Part shown: positions 24,557 through 36,417 of the stretch, in pieces
How positions within the stretch are numbered: the stretch's first letter is position 1
How the letters are laid out: every line of letters starts with the position of its first letter
Assembly: GCA_033807695.1 (NCBI GenBank)
Contig: CM066305.1
Location: 3,720,001 to 3,784,000 of the forward strand
Length of the DNA stretch: 64,000 bases
Direction: 5' to 3'
Source: Daedaleopsis sinensis
Lineage: Eukaryota; Basidiomycota; Agaricomycetes; Polyporales; Polyporaceae
The notes under the pieces: model-generated
What the model saw: the letters and a program-made list of their open reading frames with translations, nothing else
The model's database searches: none
Told to the model about the DNA's origin: nothing
Position numbers and translations under genes: made by a program

Positions 24557-25660
24557 TTATTCCTTCCGACTCGATTTCGTTCGGGAAAAGACTCCCCGCA
24601 ACGCACTGAACGCACGTCCGAACACTTCTGATACCCCGACGACCCATACGATCGCAGACAGCACCTGTCGCGCCCTGCGCGCAGTAGGCCGACAATGACA
24701 TACAGTCGTACATCCCCGCTCGTTGCCTACCAGCCATAGCCCCAGACGCCGGACAATCCACGGCTCGGGCCGTTTGCTATGTACCCACTGAGCGTGGTTT
24801 CAGATTCGAGCCCGAACATAACAATGAGAGACAATAGCCACTCACTTCGGATATCCATTGGAATGCATGGCCGACACAATGAACATCCCACGAGTATGGG
24901 TCGAAGTGCGTCATCCCGTTCGGCGGAGTGATATGCGATGGAGGTAGCTTGATTGCAGGCTGCCTTCCCGGCCCCAGCTCGAACTGCTGCGACTCGCCGA
25001 AGTCCATGATATAGATCTTGTCTACTTCAAGCGGAAGGTTAGGGTGATATTTGACATCCCGCTCGTCGACGAGCAGCAGATTATCGGTCACAAAGTCCTA
25101 GTTACACAACACTGTCAGCATTTCACAGCTCGAACGACATGCACGTACGCACCAAATGAGCAATCTTCTGTTCATGGAGGAACTCCAGTCCCTGTCGAGA
25201 CGAGGATCAGAAATCCCGTCGTAGACGTACGAAGTGATACACTGCACCTCCAGAATTTGGTAGTAGCATTGGAGCAACTGCGTGAGATTCCAATCACTAA
25301 AGCTTGGCATGAATTCGTTCACCGCTGGCAAAACCAGCAGTGGGCGATCTCCGAGTATTACCTCGGAACCAGGTAGTGTGTGGTTGGGAGAAGTCGGGCT
25401 CAATTTGCGAAGCTTGTCGTATATGTTTGCTTCTTGGCCGGCCGGATTGAGTATTTTCACCACATACGGGGGGATCTGCCCAGTCGTTCTCCACGCAACA
25501 TCCTAAAGACCATTTTGAATCAGACTCGTCTCTAAAGGAATCAGAGTTATGTTGCACTGACCGGTTTGAGGAGCATACGGAGCTGGTATTTCCTCGCCTT
25601 AATCTCCGGATGGTCCTTAATCCAGTCTGGGATGAGAATGTATTCATCCCCGGGCAACAT
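24557..25660 (-). CDS. Kinase-like protein K2
   Basis: Five exons: 25660-25562, 25502-25248, 25191-25153, 25097-24846 and 24787-24557, giving 291 aa. Start chosen at MLPGDEYILIPDW because it aligns with the other members; an in-frame alternative start lies upstream in a proline-rich stretch. Seen: Lys in PPYVVKIL, catalytic loop IAHL-DFVTDN, DFG in IMDFGES, and PYSWDV. The last exon reads RPEPWIVRRLGLWLVGNERG... and is much more similar to that of K4 than the N-terminal halves of K2 and K4 are to each other, which suggests conversion or a duplication breakpoint inside the gene. Confidence 0.84.
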
Positions 25661-26111
25661 GGTAAGAGGAGGAGGAGGAGGAGGAGGAAGTTCGGCGAGC
25701 GTGAGTAGAGCTGTATGCGCTGACGGTCCGCAGTAGCACACTCTAACTCTAGAGGGATGGTCCCGGGTAATATTGTTGCGGGAATAAAGGTCGTTCTAGT
25801 AGCGCCCACATTTGGCGCCGGATTAGTAGCGCGCTTGCACGAAAACAATTGCAATACTCCGACTCTCCGAGTCTATGATACCTTCAGAAACATGTCTTGG
25901 AACTTAGGACACTCAATAGTCTTTGGTCAGTGCGAATCCTGAAAATGATCATAATTGTGAATATCCCGAGGTCGGGTATTGGTCTTGAGATCTCTAATTA
26001 AACAGGTCTTCAGACATGCTTCTACTGGTAGGACGCACTACGGGGGTATGTAGTAGTATCTGCAGCTAAACCGTTGGTCAAGGAGATATAAGACCGACAC
26101 ATTGCTCCAGG

Positions 26112-27242
26112 TTACTCGTCGCGGGTCAGCATCCGACGGGGCATGCTCAATGCACGGCAGCAGGCATTCCACGCCTTAACAGCCCACAGAATTCCGAATA
26201 CAACCTGTCGCGCCCGGCGTGCGCTCGGCCGGCAGCGACAGACCCCAGTGCACCCTCGCTCGTCCCCTTTCAGCCATCGCACGATCCACCGAACAATCCA
26301 CGGCTCAGGGCGTTTCGAGGTCTTATACACCCACTGTCCGAGGAGGAACCACATCTCCAGTCAGTTCAATGGAACGGTTTGCAATGAAGTGGGCGGGAGA
26401 CGCATACTTACATCTGATGTCCACTGGAACGCGTGGCCGACGCAGTGCACGTCCCACGAGTACGGGTCGAAGTGTGTCATGCCCCGCGGCGGATCGATAT
26501 GCGACGGCGGCAGCTTGATCGCGGGCTGCTCGCCAGGCCCGAGCTCGTACTGCTGCGACTCGCCAAAGTCCATGATGTACACCTTGTCTGCCTTGATCGG
26601 CAGATTGGGATGGAACCCGACGTCGCGCTCCCGAGCGAGCAGGAGGTTGTCGAGGACGAAGTCCTAGAGCACTGGCGGTGAGTGTTCTGAAGAAGGCTCG
26701 CATGCATATTCGAGTGTGTCTCACCAGGTGGGCGATCTTCATTGAATGGAGATATTCAACGCCCTGGGCAGCATCGTCAGCGTAAAGTTAACAACACTAG
26801 AATGCATCCTACTAGTACGTACCTCCAAGATCTGGTGGTAGACGTCGAGTACCTTGGCAAGGTCCCACAGAGGAAAGTTTGACATAAACTCGCTGAGCAC
26901 CGGCATGATCAGAATCGGCCGTTCCGAGTGTACATCGTACACGTCGCAACCGGGCAACGTGTGGCTCAGGCAAGCTGGGTCCAGTCTACGAAGTCGCTTG
27001 TAGATTGCAGCCTCTTGTCCAGCGGGATTGAGGGCCTTGATCGCATAAGGCGGCATTTGGTCCCCAGTGCGCCACGCAACATCCTGAAGGGAGCATCAGT
27101 GCTGTCCGGGCTCGGAAGAATCTGAACATGGTGAGCGAACTGGTTTGAGAGTATCCTCGAGGTACAAGCCGCGGGCTTTGACTTCGGGGTGGTTTTGGAC
27201 CCAGTCAGGGACTGTCGGAATGGTTCCAAAGTAGCTGGCCAT
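26112..27242 (-). CDS. Kinase-like protein K3
   Basis: Five exons: 27242-27141, 27083-26823, 26763-26725, 26663-26412 and 26333-26112, giving 291 aa, same exon lengths as K1. Nearly identical to K1 in sequence, introns and 3' flank (the flank GGTCAAGGAG...CGACACATTGCTCC occurs next to both). Seen: PPYAIKAL, IAHL-DFVLDN, IMDFGES and PYSWDV. The aC-type Glu of QEAEIY is QEAAIY here. It is part of a duplicated block together with the 3' end of K4. Confidence 0.85.
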
Positions 27243-27479
27243 GATATGTGAGCTGAAGCGAAATGCTCGTGTCAGGCAGTTGGTTGGATCCTGATTAACC
27301 GGAGTGGCGCTGCGGCTAGAGCCTTCCGAGTCGGCGCTACATGCACGACTCCGAAAGTACGTGTGCATCAGTAGCTATAGGTGAATGATTAGTCGCATCA
27401 GTGATCACTAACATACTAAAGTACTCCACAACTCTCAACTCGCAACACCATTGATCATACGGGCCTCGAAACCCAATAT

Positions 27480-27582
27480 TTATTCTTTCCGAGTCGAGTT
27501 CGGAGTCGGTAAGAGAAGAGTCCCCGCAACGCACTAAACGCATGTCCGAACACTTTTGATACCCCGACGACCCATATGATCT
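27480..27582 (-). repeat. Tandem duplication of K4 last-exon tail in its 3' flank
   Basis: Immediately after the K4 stop codon (27583) a second, slightly diverged copy of about 100 bp of the exon end is found. Minus-strand ATGGGTYGTCGGGGTATCA...GGACTCTTCTC...GACTCGGAAAGAATAA appears in both. The extra copy is outside the coding frame. Confidence 0.7.
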
Positions 27583-28728
27583 TTATTCTTTCCGAGTCGA
27601 GCTCGCTCGGGAAGAGAAGAGCCCTCGCAACGCACTGAACGCACGTCCGAACGCTTCTGATACCCCGACAACCCATACGATCGCAGATAACACCTGTCGC
27701 GCCCTGCGCGCAGTAGGCCGGCAATGGCACACAGTCGTGCATCCTCGCTCGTTGCCGACCAGCCAGAGCCGCAATCGGCGGATGACCCACGGCTCCGGGC
27801 GATTTTCATAAACCCACTACAGAGACGGCGAGCTCAGTCCTCGTGACAGGCAAACAGGTACTGAGGATCTCACCCCCGATATCCATTGGAACGCATGGCC
27901 GACGCAGAGGATGTCCCACGAGTATGGGTCAAAATGCGTCATGTCGTTAGGCGGCGTGATATGCGACGGCGGCAGTTGAATTGCGGGCTGCCGCCCTGGT
28001 CCCAGGTCGTACTGCTGCGACTCGCCGAAGTCCATAATATAGATCTTCCCCAGCTCGAGGGGCACGTTCTTGTGCCACTCGACTGCCCATTGTGTGGCAA
28101 GCAGCATGTTGTCGGTCACGATGTCCTACAGAAACAACATGAACATTCAAGGACAATTCGCACTGTTTGACCGAGGCGTGCTATAATGACTTACCAGGTG
28201 CGCAATCTTCAAGTCGTGAAGAAACTCGACGCGCTGCGGTCGAAGCGTGTCAGTACATTCGGAGCGTATTGTATAAGTTTGCCGTCATACCTCCAGGATC
28301 TGGTAGTAGCACCTCAGCAACGTGCCGAGATTCCACGTAGTGAAGTCTGGCGTGTGGAACTCCCCCACCAGCGGCATGATCAACAGATCCTGCGGTTCGG
28401 AACGAATGACGTCGCAGCCCGGCAGAGTATGGTTGGGAGCGGCAGGACTCAGTCCGCGTAGTCGGTCGTATATGTCGGCCTCTTGACCGGCCGGATTGAG
28501 GGCTTTGACTATGTACGGGGGCATCTGTACACCGGTCCGCCAGGCGACGTTCTGCAAGAGACAATATGTGAGTTAGATACCGGGAGTACTACTTCAGAGT
28601 CATAGGCCTGGCGGGCAGCTTCAAGTTATACTCACTGGCTTGATCGTGTCTTCCAGCTGAATTCCTCTAGCTTGCACCTCTGGATGGTCCTTGACCCAGT
28701 CCGGAACCAGGTCAAATCGCGGCGCCAT
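27583..28728 (-). CDS. Kinase-like protein K4
   Basis: Five exons: 28728-28636, 28551-28291, 28233-28195, 28125-27874 and 27816-27583, giving 292 aa. Start at MAPRFDLVPDWVKDHPE. Seen: PPYIVKAL, QEADIY, catalytic loop IAHL-DIVTDN, IMDFGES and DPYSWDI. Exon 3 opens with Arg (RVEFLHDLKIAHL) where the others have Gly. The last exon is close to K2. Splice sites are standard and phases close exactly. Confidence 0.84.
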
Positions 28729-29053
28729 ATGCGTGAGTGGCGGCCTGTTGAAGAAAGGGAGGTGGTGGTTGCGAAACAAGGTTCAAGTCCGTCGCTTGCC
28801 GCCGCTTGTTGAGAACAATAGCGCTCGCCGTCGGTTAAGTTAGTGGGATTGGAATCTCCTACCCGCCAAATGGTATATAACACAAAACTTTGCTGCGACA
28901 TGGAACACCGGACAGCCAGCTAATCCTCGCGGCGGAGATAAGTCTACGACTGGCACACGGTCCGTCGGAATCTATGACTTGTTGCAAATGCCATAAATTG
29001 CCAGTACGAGAGAGCATGAACTTGATGCTGACAGAACAAGGTCTCCACCATCG

Positions 29054-30183
29054 TCAATCCTTCCGAGTCCCCTTCGCTGGAGTAATAAAGAAAAGTTCCT
29101 GTACAGTCCTCATTGCGCGTTTGAATGCTTCCGATATACCGGCAATCCAAATGACCACTGAAAGCACCTGTCGAGCCCTACGCGCTGTGGGCCTGCACCG
29201 GCATACGGTCGTGCATCCTCGCTCCGTGCCAATCAGCCATAACCCCAACTGCCGAACGATCCAAGGCTCGGGACGGTCGTCGTGTACCCACTTAGAGATA
29301 CGACGTCAGCGGGACCGCATGCAAGCTGGTTCTACTAAGGATCGCGGAAAGACGTACCTGAGATATCCACTGGAACGAGTGCCCGACGCAGTACATGTCC
29401 CATGCATACGGGTCAAAGTGCTTCATCCCGTTCGGCGGACGGATGTGCGACGGCGGCAGCTTGATGGCAGGCTGCGCGCCCGGCCCGAGCTCGTACTGTT
29501 GGGACTCCCCGAAGTCAATAATGTAGACTTTGTCCGCATCGAGGGGCACCGCCGGGTGCGTGTCTACATTCCACTGCATACTGAGCAAGAGGTTGTCGGG
29601 CACAAAATCCTGGATTCGGTCTGGTTAACACTGAACGCCACAGTGTCGGGCATTACCACAAGTAGCTCACCAGATGTGCGATCTTCGATTCATGAAGAAA
29701 TTCCACTCCCTATTCGGAGACTGACTTTAGTGACTGTCAGCGAGGTCGTATAGACCGAATACAGTACCTCTAAGATTTGGTGGTAGTACCGCAGCAGCGT
29801 GCCAAGATCCCACTGTGTGAAGTTCACCTGGAACGAGCGTATTGCTGGCATAATCAGAAGAGGAGGCTGCGAGCGGACAACCTCGCAGCCGGGCAGAGTG
29901 TGGTTTCGAGGACTTGAAATGAGCTTCCGCAGTCGATCGTTGATGTCTGCCTCTTGGCTGGTAGGTTTGAGAACTTTGACGATGTACGGGGGCCTTTGTG
30001 CGCCCGTCCGCCAAACGACGTCCTGGGAGCATGGTCTTTAGTTTCGGTTCGTCAGCATGGCAGTCGCGATACACCGACCGGTTTTAGCGTGTCTTCTAAG
30101 TGTATTCCCCTTGCCCTGACTTCGGGGTGATTCTTGATCCATTCAGGGACTATGACTTCAGAGCTAAAAGGCTGTTCATCCAT
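29054..30183 (-). CDS. Kinase-like protein K5
   Basis: Five exons: 30183-30079, 30022-29768, 29709-29671, 29609-29358 and 29290-29054, giving 295 aa. Start at MDEQPFSSEVIVPEWIK. Seen: PPYIVKVL, QEADIN, IAHL-DFVPDN and IIDFGES; the conserved PYSWD is PYAWD. The last exon is longer and ends FFITPAKGTRKD. The order of domains and every intron position match the rest of the family. Confidence 0.84.
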
Positions 30184-30694
30184 GATGTATAGCTTCTTGA
30201 AGAAGTTCGGCGGTGCTTTGAGGGTAGTACCGCGGCCGAGGAAAGAGGGAGTCGGTCGCGAAGTCCTACGCTTGATTTCTTCAATGCCTTGTACAGGTCA
30301 CGGTGGATTTTACGGTTGAGCGATTTGCGGTAATGGAGCTGAAGACTTGCTGAAGATTGCGAGTACTGTACTAGGTATACAGTGGCCGACGGCCTTAATT
30401 TCAGGAAGTAGCAAGTTGAAGTGCTAGCCTGAAGCTGTACTCGTCACCGTGTCACAGTCAAAGTTGTGGCATGCTGGGGGCGCCCCGAGTGACGGCCGCA
30501 GTGGTTGGTGGTGGTCAATGATAAAAGAGGCGGACGTTCACAATCCGGCGTGACGGCCGTGTAGCGCTCGCATAGCAATAGGCTATAAGTAGTACGTATT
30601 CCGTTTACAAAATCGTGGCATTACGTATTCTCGAGCTACCCGTGAAAGCTACTACTTCCTGATCCTTCGTACGATGGTCTGTCGAGGATAATAC

Positions 30695-31789
30695 TCATCC
30701 CACTCGGCTTTTTCGGCTTTTGAATAGCCCCTTAACAGCCTCCAACACCCCATACGCCCATAGAATCACAGAAAGCACCTGTCGCGCCCTTCGCGCGGTG
30801 GGCCGGCAGTGGCACACGTTCGTACATCCGCGTTCATTGCCTTTCAACCATAGTCCCAGTCGTCGAACGATCCATGGCTCTGGGCGTTCTCGATGCACCC
30901 ACTAAGCGACAAGGGGTCAACACTCGGTTAACCGAAGACGAGCAGAGAACGGACTTACCGTTGACATTCTCTGAAACGAGTGACCGACACAGAAGACGTC
31001 CCACGAGTAGGGGTCGAAATGCGTCATCCCGTTGGGTGGCCTAACGTGGGACGGCGGCAGCTTGATTGCAGGCTGCTTTCCTGGCCCAAGCTGGTATTGC
31101 TGCGACTCCCCAAAGTCCATGATGTAGATCTTGTGGGCTTCAAACGGCAGAGTAGGATGAGCTTCAACTTCTTCTACATTGGATAGCAGGAGGTTGTCGG
31201 TGACAAAGTCCTGACAATCACCAAATTGTCAGTAAACATTGCGACTGGGCGAGCATGGTTGTAATTCGACATACTAGATGAGCAATCCGCTGGTTGTGAA
31301 GAAACTCGATCCCCTGCGCGAGTAAATTACTGTTCGTAAGGAAGCGCGAAGTTGATTGCACATCGGAGAGGGCGCACCTCCAAGATTTGATGATAGCACC
31401 GAAGAAGGGTCATAAGATCCCATGTGCTGAAGCCTGGCATGAATTCGCCCACCGCTGGCAAGATCAGAAGTGGGCGCTCTCCATGTATCACTTCGACCCC
31501 GGGCAAGGTGTGGTTGGGAGAAGCCGGGTCCATTTCGCAAAGTCGCTCGTATATTGCTGCTTCCTGGCCGGCAGGGTCGAGTGCTTTCACTACGTATCGT
31601 GCAGACAGAGTGATATTTTGCCATGCAACACCCTGATCATTGTTAGTATGCGGTGAGGTCTCCAGTTGGAAGTCGTGGACTGACTGGTTTGAGGACTACG
31701 GTAAGGTCGATTCCTCTCGCTTTAATTTCCGGATGCTCCTTGACCCACACCGGGATATCGACTATATCCTCCCAGGGTATCGGTCTCAT
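30695..31789 (-). CDS. Kinase-like protein K6
   Basis: Five exons: 31789-31685, 31632-31378, 31313-31275, 31210-30959 and 30901-30695, giving 285 aa. Start at MRPIPWEDIVDIPVW. Seen: ARYVVKAL, QEAAIY, IAHL-DFVTDN, IMDFGES and DPYSWDV. The usual RTG after VAW is replaced by QNI. The last exon is the shortest of the family (68 aa), ending SRKSRVG. It is the outermost (5') member of the cluster; the next gene to the right is divergent. Confidence 0.84.
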
Positions 31790-32181
31790 GGCAGAGAAAA
31801 TGAAGGTGGTGGTCTGGAGTTGAGTGACGAGTCGTCGTTGGAATATGAGAGCACGGTGGCGTGGCAAGGCGCCGTACGATTCAAGATATAGCGCTCTCAC
31901 GGACCCGCGGGCCGGACTAGAACAATGACATCTTGAAAACAATAAAAACAAAAAACAATAACATCAAAACTTGAAGCTTTCGGAAACTGAGATCTGAGAT
32001 CTGTGACATTACATAACAAACGACCGTCTTGAGCACTACTAGGCACTACTTAAACTCGCTGCTGGCTTGCCAATATCTATCGGATCGATCCCCAACTCTT
32101 GAACTCCGAGTCTTCCGGTCGCCTTGTCTCCATCCCACTGAACAGACAAGCATATCAAGTCAACGCTGCGTTGATCTCAGG

Positions 32182-32788
32182 GTATGTATTCAAAGTCTAT
32201 TCGTCGAACATAGCGGCAGAACTTATCTTGGTTACAGACATGGCCACCCACCCTGATGTCGCGAGAGGGCTGGATTATGTCATCGACTACATCCCTACTC
32301 TGAAGGACAGCATGTTCGATTACGGGAACAAAGAGTCCGATTCAGCCAATTTGCTCGTCGAGGGGATAACCATCGAGCTCCGAAAGTCCCTCATCACCCA
32401 CGCCGACCAAAACCCGGAATATATATGCTATGTCGTCAACCTTGGCGCATTCATGCCTATCCAACTGAGACAGCAGCCTATGATGGTGTGGGTTCTCAAA
32501 CCACAGGACTCCCCTGCTGTCAACCGTGCAGCGGCTCTAATGGGGTTCAACGTCCTCCGTCACTCCGACAGATTCACGGTCAATATCGACGCGTTGACCG
32601 GCAAGGTCATGTTCGTAGCTTGCTCTTCGTCAGACATGTGCCCTGCTGACCCTTCATTGTGTGTATCAGGGAACGCGCTTGAGCTCGACGCTCACGTCCG
32701 TATTCTGCTCCCTGTGGGCAATTGGGAGCGAGTATCTTCTGGAACTCTCCTTGAAACGGTGCGAAATGTGCTGGGCATCTGGTTATAG
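32182..32788 (+). CDS. Hypothetical protein, 182 aa, with 5'-UTR intron
   Basis: Coding part 32240-32788, from ATG in GACATGGCC to TAG, 182 aa, starting MATHPDVARGLDYVIDY. A likely 56-nt intron lies just before it (32182 GTATGT ... 32237 TTACAG); upstream DNA has no in-frame ATG, so the first exon would be untranslated. Acidic to neutral, no signal peptide, no membrane segment, no domain I recognise. The upstream region is shared with the divergent K6 promoter (about 450 bp). The protein reads smoothly and has a Cys-containing stretch CSSSDMCPADPSLC. Confidence 0.6.
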
Positions 32789-33286
32789 AGGTATGAATGT
32801 ACGTTGTCGTGTATGACTTGAACGACCAACTGTTCGAATGAAGCATTGAATCGCTTCGGTACCTTGCACTCCGAGATGGGATGGACAGGGGCGAATGGCT
32901 TGCGATCTGCGAGCAGCGCTTGACCCCAGTGGCAAGTCTAATAAGCCGACGTACGGGAGCCCCGAGTGCGCGTTGAATCGGAGCACGGTCAATCTTTAAA
33001 AGACAGCAGGGAGGGCAATTGTCCTTAGGGTCTACAATTTGTGGGACTCGGCCGACCAGTATGATGTGTTGCCAATGTTAACTGTTAGTGCATCTGCGAC
33101 TCGGATACGCGTCCTTACCGAATGCTTCACCGACTTGCCTCCTGCGTGGCTTTTATACGCAAGATTTCTCATCTAAAATGACCATATCTACAACCCAGTC
33201 CGATGGCTCGACATGTGCCTGAAATCCTAGTAGGTAGTAGTCAACAGAGCAGAAAGCGTACCATACCTCTAGTACTACCTCTGATC

Positions 33287-35673
33287 TCACTCCTCGCTCT
33301 CCCAGATGACCACCGCAGGCGCCTCCGCGCGACTCGCCCACCGCTTCTGCTTCCACAAATCCCTCCAGCTCGCATACACGCCGAGCCCCAGCGCGACGCA
33401 GCACGCCACGATCGTCATCTGCAGGCTGTCCACGTAGCACGCGCGCCCGACCACGCAGTGATGCGCGGCCGGGATTCCCCGAGCCGACAACGGGTCGCCT
33501 ACCGCTGTCGACGCCGACGCCGACGCCGGAAGAAGGGCGGAGGCAAAAGACGCGAGCGTGCTGTTGGTAGTCGGGGGCACGTCGTCCTCATGCGAGTCGA
33601 GGTTCCGCCCGAACGCGATCGAGAACACGTTCCCGCCGAGCATGGGCGAGAGCGACACGAACCCCCAGTTCTCGGAGAAGTGCTCTGCGAGAAGGAGCGC
33701 CGGTCAGCGACAGCACGTCGAGCACGAGAACAAAAACAGAGAAGGAGGCACTGACGGAGTCCGAACCACTCGATAACGAGGGTGGGAAAGAGCCCGAAGA
33801 GGCCGCCGTACGCGAGGCCGAGGAGCGCGCTCGCCTTCCAGAGGTTGGAGATGTCGTCGATCGCGTAGCACGCGAGCTGCGAGATGATGAACGTCGTAGC
33901 GACGAGAACGGTGCAGAACGAGCGCGGGAGGCGCAGCCTGCCCTTCGTAAAGTCGGCGATGATTCCTGCAGCGTCCGGAGTGGGTGAGTAGCGTGTCCGT
34001 GTCCGTGTAGGATACACGCGATAGGCATACCGATACTGATCCGGCCGATGCAGTTCATGATGCTTATGGTGGAGACTTGCGTGGCCTGCCACTGGGCCGC
34101 TTTCATATCGTCGTAGTCAGGGTTGTTGAATGCGAATAGCGCTTGGGATATTGCGCCGACGTTGTTGATGTCTGCAGGACGACTGTTCTAACAGAGCCAA
34201 AGGGTCGGAGGCACACAGCACACTCACACATCAGACCTGTGCCACTCACTACACCGGCCAAACGGGGAGATGAGCTATCGAGGCGGACGGGTGCAGTCAG
34301 GCTACTCACGAAGGGAAGAGATCGTGAAGAGCAACCAGAAGTCGACGGTCGTGAACAGCCTCTTGCCGTGGATGTTCACCGCAACGTCGAGCGACTTATG
34401 CTGGCTCCTGGCGCTATGCCGAGAAAGCGAGCGCGAGCTTTGGGGGCGGTGGCGCGTATGCCCCGCGTGCGGAGAGCTGAGCATCACTGATTCCGAGGTA
34501 GCGGGCACGACGTAGTCGGACGTCGCTTGCACATGCGCCGGCGACACCAGCGGCTCCTCCTCACCGTCCAGACCGAGCGCGTCGCCTCGATCCCCGTCCT
34601 CCTCTTCTTGCGACAGGAGGTGCGTGTGACTGTTATTGTGCACGGAGTACGTCGTTGGGGACCCACCTCCTAGACCTTCGCTGACACCGTAGTCGGACGT
34701 CTCCTCGGTACCGCGCTCGAGCCGACCGGTCTGGTCTATATGGGGAGGCGGGATAGGACGCACAAAGAAGAAGCCAAGTATCATCGGCAGCGACGTGCCG
34801 ACGGCGAGCATCAGGAGGAATTCGGAAGTGTTGCCTGGGAAGAGGGTGTGCGCGATGGTCGAGAAGAGAAAGGCGGACAGACCGAACCCTGAGATGACGA
34901 TGCCGTTGGCTGTCGCGCGCTGGTGTCTGGTTAGCGCACGAATACACACCGCGAGAGACGGCTCACAGTACGATCGGGCCAGCTCTTCGCCGTGGCGTTC
35001 ATCGAGCCAACGAGGCCGCCGTTACCGCCGATGCCAGTGAGGAACCCACAGAACACGAGGGTGCAGAAGGCGACGAGACCAATCTTCTGGCCTTCAGGTA
35101 GGCCAGTGTCGAAGAAGTGTCGGATGCCGAGATATCCGGACAGCAGGGCGAAGAACCCGATGACCATCATAATGCGCGGACCTTTGCGGTCTACGATGCC
35201 GCCCCATATTGGTGCAGTACCGTACACACCGACTGGCAGCACATCTGAGTTCAGGGGACTCGTACGAAGGTATTTGGCGGGAACTTACTGTTCCCTGATA
35301 AGCCGACAATGTTGATTTGTGTATGTGTAAGATTCAACCGAGCGCCCAGTTGTGGGCCATACGCTGGATGACGACAATAAGTTAGCCCTTGTACAAGACA
35401 CTGTACGCTCCTCCGACCGTTCAACGGGGGTCCGCCACGTTATCGGACGCTGCGCAGCGGGCGTATCCACAACTACTAGCACCGGACGAACGAACCTGAG
35501 AAGACCTGCCCAGGGAACACATGTCAATCGTCCCTTCCAGCGTAAGTCCACACTACCAGTAGACGTACATAGTTGGTTCCGGAAGCAAGCGCGACGAGGA
35601 TGCACGTCAGGAAACTAGTGATCCGCGGCGCGCTGAACAGAGCTGGCGGACGGTCCGCGTGCGTGGTGTGCAT
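33287..35673 (-). CDS. MFS transporter, nodulin-like/Mch1-type, nine exons
   Basis: Exons 35673-35569, 35505-35496 (10 nt), 35363-35289, 35244-34967, 34919-34310, 34248-34228 (21 nt), 34171-34031, 33965-33756 and 33684-33287. They total 1848 nt, 615 aa, with all phases closing. The spliced protein reads SGTNY-VFS-AYGPQLGARL, then SGNNVLPVGVYGTAPIWGG, KSWPDRT-RATANG, a long hydrophilic central loop, then DFWLLFTISSLLSGTGLMYI and FGLQHFSENWGFVSLSP. This is a membrane carrier with two blocks of helices around the loop. The fungal nodulin-like MFS family includes Mch1-type proteins; the substrate is not predictable. The last exon has a Ser/Ala-rich stretch, then a final membrane helix (MTIVACCVALGLGV). 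Confidence 0.85.
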
Positions 35674-36417
35674 TCCCGCGGTGTCTCAGTCTTCGAGACT
35701 CGCGCGAGTCGTCCGAGTCGGGCTGGCTAGCTGGTAGAGGTTACTCGAGGAGGACTAGTGCGACATATGCCGTATGTCTCAAATGTGCGGGTGGGCGTGT
35801 CGGATGAGCTGTGTTCGAACATCCTCCACGTCGTTGGGTTGATAAAGCGGCCTCGGACGGCCGTGGCGGTGTTCCCCCTATGATTAGAACCACCGGCCCG
35901 CCTCTCCGCTTCGTACGCGACACGATCACGTGCTCAAGCGGGGCACGCGCGGGCGGCGCGGCACACTCGACTCGGGGAAACGAAAGCATGTTCGAAAGCC
36001 TACGACAGCGAGAGTACAGACATGGATACATAGCATAATCAAATGCTATCTACGGAGAGAGCTATGGCTACACGGGACAGGACGGGGCAACGGCGCGAGG
36101 GACGAGCGACGAGACAGGCTACTAACTACTTAGTACGATCGAGCGAAGTTCGCGAGACGATAGACACTATACGGGCAGCCTGGGAGAGACTAGCTATAGT
36201 AATAATGTCAGAGAGCTGGGCGCATATCCGTCGACCCATCGGACACCCAAGCCCAGGTGTCGGGTCGACTATTACCGGGACACTGGCGGGACAACGGGCG
36301 GCGGCAGTGCGAGAGGCGGGAGGTGACCGGAGCACGTCTAGCGTGCGCGGATAGCGTGCGTAGATACGACGGGCGGAACGGGATGCATGTGCATGTGAAT
36401 ATGGTGGCGGCAGCTGC

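Noticed and set aside
28735..28800. B-box-like GGTTCAAGTCC suggesting a tRNA
   Set aside because: No A-box, no cloverleaf could be folded around it. No tRNA was found in the window.
33203..33754. 183-codon plus-strand frame over the MFS 3' exon
   Set aside because: Antisense shadow of the well-supported MFS exons, Arg-rich through mirrored GC codons.
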